Positions 1 to 6,214 of a DNA stretch of 8,971 nucleotides are shown here, piece after piece. Position 1 is the first letter of the stretch. The number at the start of each line of letters is the position of its first letter. This DNA comes from Planctomycetales bacterium. Lineage in GTDB: Bacteria; 4484-113; JAFGCY01. Position numbers and translations under genes: made by a program. The DNA lies in contig JAHEFU010000113.1 in the NCBI GenBank assembly GCA_024645305.1, positions 1 to 8,971 on the forward strand, in the 5' to 3' direction. The notes under the pieces were generated by a model. That model had not been told where the DNA came from. It searched no databases and saw only the letters and a list, made by a program, of their open reading frames with translations.

Positions 1-48
1 GGCGGTCAGCCCCAGCATCATCAGGCAGCAAAGCAGCAGCAGGCGCAT
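1..48 (-). CDS. N-terminus of a probable exported protein, cut by the window edge
   Basis: Reading the minus strand from an ATG at 46-48 gives 16 codons open to the window edge: MRLLLLCCLMMLGLTA. An arginine followed by a leucine-rich stretch is what a bacterial signal peptide looks like. No Shine-Dalgarno sequence precedes it, but TACTAT lies 6 nt upstream, as at other gene starts here. It is divergent from an exporter operon whose membrane fusion protein would need an outer-membrane channel, so a TolC-like protein is one possibility; that is inference from position only. The fragment is too short to assign a family, and a chance hydrophobic ORF cannot be excluded. Confidence 0.45.
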   Translation of the reverse strand, partial: MRLLLLCCLMMLGLTA

Positions 49-54
49 CAGCAC

Positions 55-60
55 ATAGTA
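55..60 (-). promoter_or_regulatory. Candidate -10 box (TACTAT) for the minus-strand gene starting at 48
   Basis: On the minus strand TACTAT is followed by 6 nt (GTGCTG) and then the ATG. The spacing would place the transcription start on or next to the start codon, giving a leaderless mRNA. No convincing -35 hexamer is visible. The case rests on the same arrangement recurring elsewhere in the window. Confidence 0.35.
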
Positions 61-74
61 CTACCGGTGCGGGC

Positions 75-80
75 TAGAAT
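75..80 (+). promoter_or_regulatory. Candidate -10 box (TAGAAT) for the exporter operon
   Basis: TAGAAT ends 6 nt before the ATG of the membrane fusion protein gene, and the gap (ACTGGC) holds no Shine-Dalgarno sequence. The core GCTAGAAT is shared with the infA upstream region (4857-4864). A clear -35 is not seen. A start of transcription at or beside base 87 would make this mRNA leaderless. Confidence 0.45.
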
Positions 81-86
81 ACTGGC

Positions 87-1274
87 ATGCATCTGTCTTT
101 GCACAGAAGTGGCCGGGTGATTGTGCCGGTGCTGGTTGTGCTGGCCCTGCTGGCCCTGATAGTCCTGTCGGTCCGTAACTGGCAGCGCAGCCAGCACGAG
201 GGCGAGGAACTGCTTGTGGTCAGCGGCAGCATTGAAGCCCGTTATGTGAGAATTGCCAGTCTGCCAGGCGGCAGGCTCATTGAACTCAATGCCCTGGAGG
301 GACAGCAGGTCAGCGCCGGGGAGCTCCTGGCGGTGACGGATCCAGTGGATCTGCCTCTGCGTATCCAGCAGGCTGAACAGGGCATCACTGAAGCCCGCGC
401 CAGGCTGGAACTGCTGCAGGCCGGGGCCACGGCGGAGGAACTGGCGGCGGCCCGGCACAGGGCACAGGCCGCCCTAAGCGTTGTTGCCAACCTGGAACAG
501 GGCAGCCGCGCGGAGGATATCGCCGCAGCCCGCAGCGCCGTGGACATCGCCCTGACCCAGCTGGCGGATGCGCGTGATGAAGTGGCGCGCCTGGAAGTCC
601 TGTTTGACAGTGGCGTGGTCGAGGAGCGCCGGCTGGTGGCGGCCCGGGCCCAGGTGGAAGCCCTGCAGGCCGGCATGGCAGCCAGCATGCACCGGCTGGA
701 ACTGCTGGAGAACGGTCCACGGGAAGAGGAGATCGAGCAGGCCCGCCAGCAGGCCGCGGCAGCCCAAAGCGAGTATGAACGCCTGGTACAGGGTGCGCGC
801 CCGCAGGAACTGGATGCGGCGCAGGCGGCCGTGGATGGACTGGAGGCCGGGCGCAGTGCGCTTCTGCGCAATCTGGAGGAGAGCAATGTGCTGGCCAGTG
901 CAGCCGGAGAGATTGTCAGCGTGCCTGTCAACGCCGGTGACCTGTTGTCACCCGGCCAGACCATCTGTGAACTGCTGCTGCCGGAGAGTGTATACATCCA
1001 GACCTTCATCCCGGAGAACCGCATCGGCTGGCTCAGCATCGGCAGCCAGCTGGAGTATGTCGTGGACGGAGTACCCGGCACTGCCCGGGGCACCGTCGAG
1101 TTCATATCACCGGAAGCTGAATTCACCCCGCGCAACCTGCAGACCACGCAGAAGCGCGTGGCCCAGGTGTTCCGGGTCAAGCTGGCACCCGAGGCGGGCG
1201 GCACACTGCATCAGGGCCTGATCTGCGACATCCGCATCCCCGCACCGGAGGCCCGTGATGGCTCGGACGGCTGA
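87..1274 (+). CDS. HlyD/YbhG-type membrane fusion protein of an ABC exporter
   Basis: This 395-residue periplasmic adaptor should link the inner-membrane ABC transporter encoded next to it with an outer-membrane channel. Residues 11-29 form one N-terminal membrane anchor. Split lipoyl (biotinyl-like) half-motifs lie near residues 44-85 and 268-295, and between them is a long alpha-helical hairpin (about 92-265). The hairpin contains four copies of the YbhG-family pattern L-x-x-G-x-x-x-E-(E/D/L)-(I/L)-x-x-A at about 109-123, 136-149, 206-220 and 233-246. Near the C-terminus, residues 345-366 carry the family signature FTPRN-LQT-x3-R-x3-VFRVKL. The ATG at 87 is used because the anchor follows directly; an in-frame GTG at 117 is a possible shorter start. 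The gene overlaps the ATPase gene by 17 bases. Substrate is unknown: YbhG-type systems export drugs or other amphiphiles. Confidence 0.95.
   Translation: MHLSLHRSGRVIVPVLVVLALLALIVLSVRNWQRSQHEGEELLVVSGSIEARYVRIASLPGGRLIELNALEGQQVSAGELLAVTDPVDLPLRIQQAEQGITEARARLELLQAGATAEELAAARHRAQAALSVVANLEQGSRAEDIAAARSAVDIALTQLADARDEVARLEVLFDSGVVEERRLVAARAQVEALQAGMAASMHRLELLENGPREEEIEQARQQAAAAQSEYERLVQGARPQELDAAQAAVDGLEAGRSALLRNLEESNVLASAAGEIVSVPVNAGDLLSPGQTICELLLPESVYIQTFIPENRIGWLSIGSQLEYVVDGVPGTARGTVEFISPEAEFTPRNLQTTQKRVAQVFRVKLAPEAGGTLHQGLICDIRIPAPEARDGSDG
1247..1251 (+). promoter_or_regulatory. Shine-Dalgarno sequence (GGAGG) of the ABC ATPase gene
   Basis: GGAGG lies inside the end of the membrane fusion protein gene. 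It sits 6 nt before the ATG at 1258 and only 3 nt before the GTG at 1255, so it favours the ATG. It shows that this operon-internal gene uses Shine-Dalgarno initiation, unlike the operon's first gene. Confidence 0.7.
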
Positions 1275-2208
1275 GGAGCCCGCCATCCAGGCTGAAGCGC
1301 TGACCATGCGCTTTGGCAATTTCACCGCCGTGCAGGATGTCAGTTTCGATGTTGCCAAAGGGGAAATTTTCGGTTTCCTCGGCCCCAACGGCAGTGGCAA
1401 GTCCACCGTGATCCGCATGCTCTGCGGCCTGCTGCGCCCCAGTGGAGGCCATGGCAGCATCCTCGGCCGGGACAGCACCCGCGAAGCCGAGGCCGTCAAG
1501 CGCAGCATCGGCTACATGAGCCAGAAGTTCTCCCTCTATCCCGACCTGACCGTCCACGAGAACCTGAGCTTCTACGGCCGGATCTACGGCCTGGGGCCGA
1601 AGCTCCAACCCCGCATGGACGCCGTGGTGGAACAGCTGCATCTCGCTCCATACCTGCGCCGCAGTGCCGGGGCTCTCAGTGGCGGCTGGAAGCAGCGCCT
1701 GGCCCTGGCCTGCGCCCTGCTGCACGAACCCCGCGTGATGTTCCTCGATGAACCGACCGCCGGCATCGACCCCGTGGCCCGCCGCGAGCTCTGGGACTTC
1801 CTCTATGAGCTGGCCGGACGCGGCGTGACCCTGTTCGTGACAACGCACTACATGGATGAGGCCGAGCGCTGCAACCGCCTGGGCTACATCTATCTGAGCA
1901 GGCTCCTGCTGCTGGGCAATCCGGATGAGCTGAAGGGAGACCCGCGTGTCACGCCATCTGCCGCCCGCTGGCTGGAAGCCGGCCTCGATGGCAGTGAAGC
2001 ACCCATGGAAAGGCTCAGTGCCATGCCGGGAGTGGAGGATGCCACGATCTTCGGCAACACCCTGCACCTGCTGGCTGACAACTCTGTGGATGCGGCAGAG
2101 CTTGGCAGACTCTGCGGCGGGCTGGACTTCCGCGAGGGCGCACCGACCCTGGAGGATGTCTTCGTCAGGCTGACCAGGCTCGCGGAACGGGAGCAGCGAA
2201 CATCATGA
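1258..2208 (+). CDS. ABC transporter ATP-binding protein (YbhF/CcmA type)
   Basis: This 316-residue cytoplasmic ATPase should power the adjacent ABC-2 permease. Numbered from the ATG at 1258, the nucleotide-binding domain shows Walker A GPNGSGKST (42-50), Q-loop Gln 89, the signature motif LSGGW (140-144), Walker B VMFLDEP (160-166) and H-loop His 197. The signature is the LSGG-x-KQR form seen in exporters of the drug/CcmA class. A C-terminal extension ends in PTLEDVFVRLT (296-306), the usual ending of ABC-2-associated exporter ATPases. It is a single-domain protein, unlike the tandem ATPase YbhF of E. coli, so two copies should pair. A GTG at 1255 is a possible alternative start. Its stop overlaps the permease start (ATGA), which suggests translational coupling. 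Confidence 0.96.
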   Translation: MARTAEEPAIQAEALTMRFGNFTAVQDVSFDVAKGEIFGFLGPNGSGKSTVIRMLCGLLRPSGGHGSILGRDSTREAEAVKRSIGYMSQKFSLYPDLTVHENLSFYGRIYGLGPKLQPRMDAVVEQLHLAPYLRRSAGALSGGWKQRLALACALLHEPRVMFLDEPTAGIDPVARRELWDFLYELAGRGVTLFVTTHYMDEAERCNRLGYIYLSRLLLLGNPDELKGDPRVTPSAARWLEAGLDGSEAPMERLSAMPGVEDATIFGNTLHLLADNSVDAAELGRLCGGLDFREGAPTLEDVFVRLTRLAEREQRTS

Positions 2209-3317
2209 TGCGCGGCATGAGTGGCATCATCTACAAGGAATTCATCCAGATCACGCGCAATCCGGCGACGCTCGTGATCATGCTCCTGATCCCCATCGTG
2301 CAGCTCATCATCTTCGGCTATGCGATTGACACCGAAGTACGCAATGTGCGGACGGTGGTCCTGGACCTTGACAACAGCCATGAAAGCCGGGAATTCCTCA
2401 ACCGCTTCCGCGCCACGGGTCTGTATGACCTCATGGGCCAGGTTACCAGTGACACTGCCCTGGAGGCGGAGATCGTCAGTGGCCGGGCCAGCGTCGGCAT
2501 CATGATTCCCGCAGGTTACGGCCGGGAGCTGGCCGGCGGCCGTCCGGCGCAGATCCTCGTGCTGATCGACGGCAGCAACAACACGATTGCCAGCCAGACG
2601 ATGTCCACCGCCCAGACCCTCGGCATCCGCATGTCCATCGAGCGCGTCAGTCCCCGCCGCCTGTCCCAGGCCCAGCTCGTGGATGTCCGCACACGCTTCC
2701 TCTTCAACCCCGACCTGCGCAGTGCGGCCTTCTTCGTGCCGGGCCTCGTGGGCGTGATCCTGTTCCTCGTGACCATGCTGCTCACCAGTTTCGCCATCGT
2801 GCGCGAGAAGGAACTGGGCACGATGGAGCAGCTGGCCGTCTCGCCCGTCAGCCGCGGCGGGCTGATGCTCGGCAAGATCCTGCCCTACCTGCTGCTCGGG
2901 ATGATCCAGATGAACGTCGTGCTGTTCTTCGCCCAGTTCGTCTTCAATGTGGACATCGCCGGCAGCCTGCCCCTGCTGGAGGGCCTGGCCCTGATCTTCG
3001 TGTTCTCCTCGCTCGGCCTCGGCCTGATCATCTCAACCGTTGCCAAAACACAGCTGCAGGCGATGCTGATCAGCTTCATGATCCTGTTGCCATCCATCCT
3101 GCTGTCCGGCTTCATCTTTCCCCGGGAAAGCATGCCCCTGCCGATCTACTGGATCAGTGCCCTGCTGCCGGTGACCTACTTCGAGGAGATCCTGCGCGGC
3201 ATCATGCTGCGCGGGGCCGGCATGGAAGCCCTGTGGGACGAAACCGCCGTACTGACAGGAATGGGCCTGCTGCTGCTGGCCATCGCCACCTTCCGCTTCC
3301 GCAAGACTGTGGGCTAG
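2205..3317 (+). CDS. ABC-2 type permease (YbhR/YbhS family)
   Basis: This 370-residue integral membrane subunit forms the transport path of the exporter. One membrane helix at about 22-40 follows a short cytoplasmic segment (IYKEFIQITRNP), then a large extracytoplasmic domain (about 41-175), then five helices at about 177-197, 224-246, 256-278, 285-305 and 347-364. Family hallmarks are REKELGTME-x6-SR (200-217) after the second helix and LLPSILLSGFIFPRESMP (294-311). The domain layout matches E. coli YbhS as remembered. The E. coli ybh operon has two permease genes; only one is here, so a homodimer is the simplest model. The start is fixed by the 4-base ATGA overlap with the ATPase gene; a second ATG follows immediately. 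Downstream is a palindrome cluster and a convergent gene, so the operon probably ends here. Confidence 0.95.
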   Translation: MMRGMSGIIYKEFIQITRNPATLVIMLLIPIVQLIIFGYAIDTEVRNVRTVVLDLDNSHESREFLNRFRATGLYDLMGQVTSDTALEAEIVSGRASVGIMIPAGYGRELAGGRPAQILVLIDGSNNTIASQTMSTAQTLGIRMSIERVSPRRLSQAQLVDVRTRFLFNPDLRSAAFFVPGLVGVILFLVTMLLTSFAIVREKELGTMEQLAVSPVSRGGLMLGKILPYLLLGMIQMNVVLFFAQFVFNVDIAGSLPLLEGLALIFVFSSLGLGLIISTVAKTQLQAMLISFMILLPSILLSGFIFPRESMPLPIYWISALLPVTYFEEILRGIMLRGAGMEALWDETAVLTGMGLLLLAIATFRFRKTVG

Positions 3318-3321
3318 GAGC

Positions 3322-3440
3322 TCGAAGCTTGCTTCGACAACGGAGGCACTGCGTAAGCTGTGCCATCGGAGGCCTGGTACGAGCCAGGCAATGGAGAAGT
3401 TGTCAAGTTTGGCGAAGATGTCTGCATCTTCATGAAGATG
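3322..3440. repeat. Cluster of palindromes between convergent genes
   Basis: About 120 bases hold four inverted repeats. TCGAAGC-TT-GCTTCGA is at 3322-3337; GGCAC/GTGCC at 3345-3349 and 3360-3364; GCCTGG-TACGAG-CCAGGC at 3372-3389, with flanking CCAT/ATGG that can extend the stem. Last, GAAGATG (3414-3420) can pair with CATCTTC (3425-3431), which is itself part of the perfect 16-bp palindrome CATCTTCATGAAGATG (3425-3440). The permease gene stops just before the cluster, and the stop codon of the convergent minus-strand gene (3430-3432) lies in the last palindrome. None is followed by a T-tract, so a classical intrinsic terminator is not shown. A dispersed intergenic repeat (REP-like) or mRNA-end stabiliser is equally possible. 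Confidence 0.6.
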
Positions 3441-3982
3441 GCCAGTCTGGATCCTGTCCATCAGTGTTGTAGATGCCAATCACGTAAAATTCCTGTTGCG
3501 GATATCCGTCATCAGATAGATAAAAGTACACAAACATGACAAACCACTGTCCATCTGGAGATTCCAGGCGGTTTACCCATCCGTCACTGGCATCGGAAAG
3601 GTCCTTCATTTCCGGGTCTTCTATATATCCGCGCGCCCTGAGCTCAGCATGGATAGAATTGGCGATTGCGGCCCAGTCATCTGGATCTGAAATGTGAACT
3701 TTACAATTAACGGAACTTCCCTCATGAAATTCAAAATCGTAAGCTTGCGATGGATCTTCAAGGACACTGAGCAAGACTCTCTTGTTCCGTTGATTCCAGT
3801 AGTCCGGAAACATCTGCACAATGTCAATAAGGCCGAAATGGACCGCAAGCATGAACATGGCAATCAATAAAGCGATCACTGAGACCACATTCCTGACAGT
3901 CTTTAACGTCGGCGTTTTTTTGTATCTGTCTGCCATCTGCTCTGCTACCCCCTACAACCTAGTTCCTATATCCTTACCAGGC
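3372..3982. repeat. AT-richer segment bounded by 8-bp inverted repeats GCCTGGTA/TACCAGGC
   Basis: GCCTGGTA at 3372-3379 is matched in inverse orientation by TACCAGGC at 3975-3982. Between them most of the sequence is clearly AT-richer than the flanks and contains a single orphan minus-strand gene. Each end also sits in a local hairpin. No target-site duplication, transposase or integrase is visible, and an 8-bp match over 600 bp could be chance. It is listed as a possible small inserted unit only. Confidence 0.25.
3430..3936 (-). CDS. Orphan membrane-anchored hypothetical protein
   Basis: The 168-residue product is not a family I recognise. It has a basic N-terminus (KK at 6-7, K12, R15), one membrane helix at about 14-38, and an acidic soluble domain of about 130 residues, probably outside the membrane. 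That domain is rich in aromatics (DGWVNR, QWFVMFVYFYL at 130-140, EFYVIGIY at 149-156), suggesting a small beta-sheet fold; it has one cysteine (C78). The ATG at 3936 has only a distant G-rich stretch upstream and no close -10 box. Its codon use is markedly more AT-rich than its neighbours, a sign of transfer or relaxed selection. It sits between the exporter operon and rsmI with no functional link to either. It could encode an accessory or immunity-like protein, but nothing in the sequence shows that. Confidence 0.7.
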   Translation of the reverse strand: MADRYKKTPTLKTVRNVVSVIALLIAMFMLAVHFGLIDIVQMFPDYWNQRNKRVLLSVLEDPSQAYDFEFHEGSSVNCKVHISDPDDWAAIANSIHAELRARGYIEDPEMKDLSDASDGWVNRLESPDGQWFVMFVYFYLSDDGYPQQEFYVIGIYNTDGQDPDWPSS

Positions 3983-3993
3983 TGACAGCCTGG
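3977..3993 (-). terminator. Hairpin after the rsmI stop codon
   Basis: CCAGGCT-GAC-AGCCTGG forms a 7-bp perfect stem with a 3-nt loop, 5 bases downstream of the rsmI stop codon (3999-4001) on the minus strand. It is well placed to be a terminator or mRNA 3' end, but no U-tract follows (TAAGGATATAGG), so the call is tentative. Confidence 0.4.
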
Positions 3994-3998
3994 CCTCC

Positions 3999-4262
3999 TT
4001 ACCCGCCGAACCCCAGCTTCTTCAGCCGGTTGGGTTTCACATCCAGCGCGATACTCAGGGCCTTGACGGCATCCCTGCTGGAGAAGCCGCTTTCCTGCAG
4101 CTCCGCCAGACGCTGGCGCAATACGGCGTCATCCACTTCCTCGTCGCTGACCTCCAGCGCGCTGACCGCGATGCTGAATTCCCCGGCGATCTTGATGCGC
4201 TTGAACACGGTTTCCACATCCGCCGGCCGGAACAGCACGAATTCCTCATGCAGCTTCGTCAT
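3999..4262 (-). pseudogene. rsmI: rsmI, C-terminal part (out of frame with the N-terminal part)
   Basis: From an internal ATG at 4262 this frame encodes 87 residues that belong to the end of RsmI, not to a free-standing protein. The frame is open upstream to 4328 and reads GELCELLEEDREILIGREMTK, matching the RsmI stretch that ends in the conserved RE-(L/M)-TK-x-HEE. It then continues HEEFVLF, a GEF-(S/V)-(I/V)-V-S segment (GEFSIAVSAL) and a C-terminal helical region ending KKLGFGG. The MTK methionine is therefore an inner residue of the family, not a natural start. Together with 4274-4786 it makes one gene broken near 4316-4330. Whether the fragment is translated is unknown. Confidence 0.8.
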
Positions 4263-4273
4263 TTCGCGGCCGA

Positions 4274-4786
4274 TCAGGATCTCGCGATCCTCCTCGAGCA
4301 GTTCACACAGTTCACCGGTATCCGGCTGTCAGCCACGGCCTTCAGCGCATCGGCGCGCTTGCCTCCCGTCTTCGGGATGAAGCCGTGGAAGGCAAAGGTG
4401 TTGTCAACGAAGGGGCAGGCGGCGAGCAGCGTACCGAGGGCGGAACAGCCGGGGATCACCTGTGGGGTGATGCCGTGCTCGAAGGCCTGGCGCACCAGCT
4501 TGCGCCCTGGATCGCTGATCCCGGGCATCCCCGCATCCGTGATGAATCCCACCTTACGCCCCGCATCCACTTCATGGATCGCCTTCTTCCAGGCGCTGGC
4601 CTTGCTGTCATCCGGGAGGGAACGCAGGTTGACCTTGCTGATGCCGAAATGGGTGATCAGCTTGTGCGTGACCCGCGTATCCTCGCAGTACAGCACATCC
4701 AGCTGGGCCAGGGTGCGCAGCTGGCGCTTGGTGACATCACCGAGGTTGCCGATGGGGGAGCCGATGAGGAAGAGTGAGCCAGGCAT
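4274..4786 (-). pseudogene. rsmI: rsmI, N-terminal methyltransferase part: 16S rRNA (cytidine-1402 2'-O) methyltransferase, frame-disrupted
   Basis: RsmI methylates the ribose of C1402 in 16S rRNA using S-adenosylmethionine. This 170-residue frame shows the family's landmarks: GSPIGNLGD (9-17), CEDTR (34-38), HFGI (46-49), ITDAGMPGISDPG (82-94), IPGCSAL (111-117) and FHGFIP (133-138). Homology runs to about DALKAVADS (146-154), then the frame reads unrelated residues and stops at 4274-4276. Family members are about 280-290 residues and have a conserved FYES-x-HR segment next; it is found in neither frame. By comparison with remembered E. coli RsmI, roughly 13 codons (about 38-41 bases, not a multiple of three) seem lost near 4316-4330, shifting the frame. 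It may be a genuine loss of function or an assembly error. ATG 4786 has no Shine-Dalgarno sequence and a TATAAT 6 nt upstream. Confidence 0.85.
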
Positions 4787-4792
4787 TGGAGG

Positions 4793-4798
4793 ATTATA
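4793..4798 (-). promoter_or_regulatory. Candidate -10 box (TATAAT) for rsmI
   Basis: On the minus strand a perfect TATAAT ends 6 nt before the rsmI ATG at 4786. The gap reads CCTCCA, which is the opposite of a Shine-Dalgarno sequence. Transcription would start at about the A of the ATG, so the mRNA would be leaderless. No good -35 match is seen upstream. Confidence 0.55.
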
Positions 4799-4855
4799 GG
4801 ACGCAGTGGGCCCTCCCGCTGCATTGCGGCTGGATCAGCTGTCCTCGCATTCTGG

Positions 4856-4864
4856 TGCTAGAAT
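4856..4864 (+). promoter_or_regulatory. Candidate extended -10 promoter (TGC-TAGAAT) for infA
   Basis: TGCTAGAAT matches the extended -10 pattern TGn-TAnAAT and shares its core with 73-80. It would give a leader of about 60 nt before the TTG of infA. A second -10-like hexamer, TATACT, at 4911-4916 would give a much shorter leader of under 10 nt. No -35 stands out for either. infA often has more than one promoter, as in E. coli. Confidence 0.45.
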
Positions 4865-4930
4865 TACTCGGCCTGCAACAGGACACACTGGTTCCGGCAG
4901 GCACGATCCATATACTGCAGAGAGTTACAC

Positions 4931-5149
4931 TTGGCGAAAGAAGAAGGAATTGAGGTAGAGGGCAAGGTCATTGAAGCCCTGCGCAACGGCATGTTCCGTA
5001 TCGAACTGGAGAACGGCAACGTGATCCTCGGCTATCTGTCGGGTAAGATCCGCAAGTTCCGCATCCGCGTCCTCAACGGGGACCGCGTACTGGTGGCCCT
5101 GTCACCCTACGACCTGAACAAGGGCCGTATCGTCTACCGCTACAAGTAG
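4931..5149 (+). CDS. infA: Translation initiation factor IF-1
   Basis: IF-1 binds the A site of the 30S subunit and acts with IF-2 and IF-3 to select the initiator tRNA and start codon. The 72-residue product is the standard length and is a single S1/OB-fold domain: MAKEEGIEVEG, then FRIELENG (22-29), SGK (37-39), GD-RV (50-53) and the conserved SPYDL-x-KGRIVYR ending. The start is a TTG, chosen because it gives the canonical MAKE N-terminus; GAGAG 6 nt upstream is a weak Shine-Dalgarno sequence. Family positions usually NGH and AHISGK are here NGN and GYLSGK, and the loop reads KFRIRVL rather than the common N/H-(Y/F)-IRIL. It stands alone, not within a ribosomal-protein operon, and converges on the next gene with 5 bases between stops. 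Confidence 0.97.
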   Translation: MAKEEGIEVEGKVIEALRNGMFRIELENGNVILGYLSGKIRKFRIRVLNGDRVLVALSPYDLNKGRIVYRYK

Positions 5150-5154
5150 GCGGC

Positions 5155-6198
5155 TCAGGCAGCGCTTTCCCGGCGCCCTCCGAAGTACAGCCAGCTCAGC
5201 CATAGGCTGAACACTATCACCCCGACCGCGATCTTCAGCACATACAGTGCGCCCAGCGGCAGACCCTCAGCAGGCGTCAGCGGGGTCACGAAGGCTTCGA
5301 TGATTCCCGCCACGACGAGTGTCAGGCTGGTCGCCAGGATCAGCTTGCCCGCATCCCCCACGGCATCCCGCATTGAATCTCCCCGCGGTCGCTGCCCGGG
5401 AAACACCCAGGCGAATCCGATCTTCATCCCCGCAGCCCCGGCCAGCGTGATCGCCGGCAGTTCTATCGCGCCGTGGGCCGCTACGCCCGCGATGAAGTAC
5501 AGCGGCAGGTTGACATCCAGACCGGGAGGAGTGGTGAAGTACAGGAAGGCAATGGCCCCCAGCATGTAGCCGTTGAAGGCCATCATCAGAAGCGCCGGCA
5601 CCCCGCCGACAATCCCCAGCAGGAAGGAGTTGATCCCCACCTTGATGTTGTTCGAGGTGATGAACAGCCACATCCCGCTACGCTGCTCCCGCGGGATCTG
5701 GGCGGCCAGCCCAAGGTCGGCATCCTCATGCGCGGCCCGCAGGCTCGTCTGGTACTGGTTGATCATTTCCGGCCCCAGCACTGCGCGGGCGATGTCGGCA
5801 TCCACCTGGCAATGTACCCAGCCGAGTACTGCGCAAAGCGTCATCACGGCTGCGCTGGACAGCACCAGCCGGTGGCAGCGCCGCACCGCGCGGGGCAGCT
5901 CGGAACTGATGAATTCCCAGATACCCGTCCGCTTTTCACCAAGCTTGCGGGCGTAGATCACCGCATGAGCCCGGTTGCACAGCTGGCTGAGCTGGTTGAT
6001 CATCGCGGCATCGTCGCCTCGGGTCCGGAACAGTGACAGGTCAGACAGGGCCTTGCGGTACAGGCCGGGCAGGGCGGAGAGTTCCTCCTCCTGCAGTGCG
6101 GACAGCCCGCCTGAGTCAATCCTCGCCAGGATCAGGCGCAGGCGCTCCCAGTCTGCGGAGCGCTCCGCCAGTGAAAACTGCTGTCCTCCCTCAGGCAC
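5155..6198 (-). CDS. SpoIIM/DUF95-family integral membrane protein
   Basis: The 347-residue protein has the layout of stage II sporulation protein M homologues found widely in non-sporulating bacteria. A soluble N-terminal half carries W17-x2-L, LYRKALSDLSL (46-56) and an asparagine-histidine-tyrosine pattern (N75, H78, IY 81-82). Membrane helices follow at about 110-129, 186-206, 208-222, 232-258, 287-303 and 316-338. Key family motifs are NN-x-KVGI-x-SF (183-192), FNGYMLG (208-214), AHGAIELPAI-x-LAG-x-AGMKIG (241-261), PG-x2-PRGDS (267-275) and AGIIEAFVTP (297-306). There is no sporulation context; homologues often neighbour RDD, MoxR or DUF58 genes, absent here. The start is a GTG with TAGGA upstream that can be read as a weak Shine-Dalgarno sequence or as part of a -10 box. 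Molecular function is unknown. Confidence 0.88.
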   Translation of the reverse strand: MPEGGQQFSLAERSADWERLRLILARIDSGGLSALQEEELSALPGLYRKALSDLSLFRTRGDDAAMINQLSQLCNRAHAVIYARKLGEKRTGIWEFISSELPRAVRRCHRLVLSSAAVMTLCAVLGWVHCQVDADIARAVLGPEMINQYQTSLRAAHEDADLGLAAQIPREQRSGMWLFITSNNIKVGINSFLLGIVGGVPALLMMAFNGYMLGAIAFLYFTTPPGLDVNLPLYFIAGVAAHGAIELPAITLAGAAGMKIGFAWVFPGQRPRGDSMRDAVGDAGKLILATSLTLVVAGIIEAFVTPLTPAEGLPLGALYVLKIAVGVIVFSLWLSWLYFGGRRESAA

Positions 6199-6201
6199 GT
6201 C

Positions 6202-6207
6202 TATAAT
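6202..6207 (+). promoter_or_regulatory. Candidate -10 box (TATAAT) for the exported-protein gene
   Basis: A perfect TATAAT ends 9 nt before the TTG start at 6217 and no Shine-Dalgarno sequence lies between. The last two bases overlap the opposite-strand -10 candidate at 6206-6211, so the two promoters could not be occupied at the same time. No clear -35 is present; the -35 region would fall inside the divergent gene. Confidence 0.5.
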
Positions 6208-6214
6208 CCTAGCA
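6206..6214 (-). promoter_or_regulatory. Candidate extended -10 promoter (TGC-TAGGAT) for the SpoIIM-family gene
   Basis: Read on the minus strand, TGCTAGGAT ends 7 nt before the GTG at 6198 and differs by one base from the infA candidate TGCTAGAAT. The short gap would give a leaderless or nearly leaderless mRNA. The same bases include AGGA at Shine-Dalgarno distance, so leadered translation from another promoter is an alternative. Confidence 0.4.

Noticed and set aside
242..1204. Long minus-strand open frame (320 codons) opposite the membrane fusion protein gene
   Set aside because: It is a low-complexity Ser/Arg/Ala-rich shadow of a GC-rich gene whose plus-strand frame has clear family motifs from end to end.
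1177..2067. Minus-strand open frame (296 codons) opposite the ABC ATPase gene
   Set aside because: The plus strand carries all ABC ATPase motifs in order; the antisense frame has no recognisable domain or start signal.
3033..3479. Minus-strand open frame across the permease end and the palindrome cluster
   Set aside because: Most of it is antisense to well-supported permease sequence, and the rest is built from palindromes; no family features are seen.
3904..3921. Plus-strand terminator: AACG-TCGG-CGTT followed by seven T
   Set aside because: The stem is only 4 bp, and it lies inside the 5' end of the minus-strand orphan gene, where the run encodes lysine codons.
3999..4262. A separate small 87-residue gene
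   Set aside because: Its sequence is the RsmI C-terminus, RsmI homology continues upstream of its ATG to about 4322, and that ATG is an inner family residue.
5473..6036. Plus-strand open frame opposite the SpoIIM-family gene
   Set aside because: The minus-strand product has conserved motifs and membrane helices, whereas this frame is rich in His, Gln and Pro with no family features.
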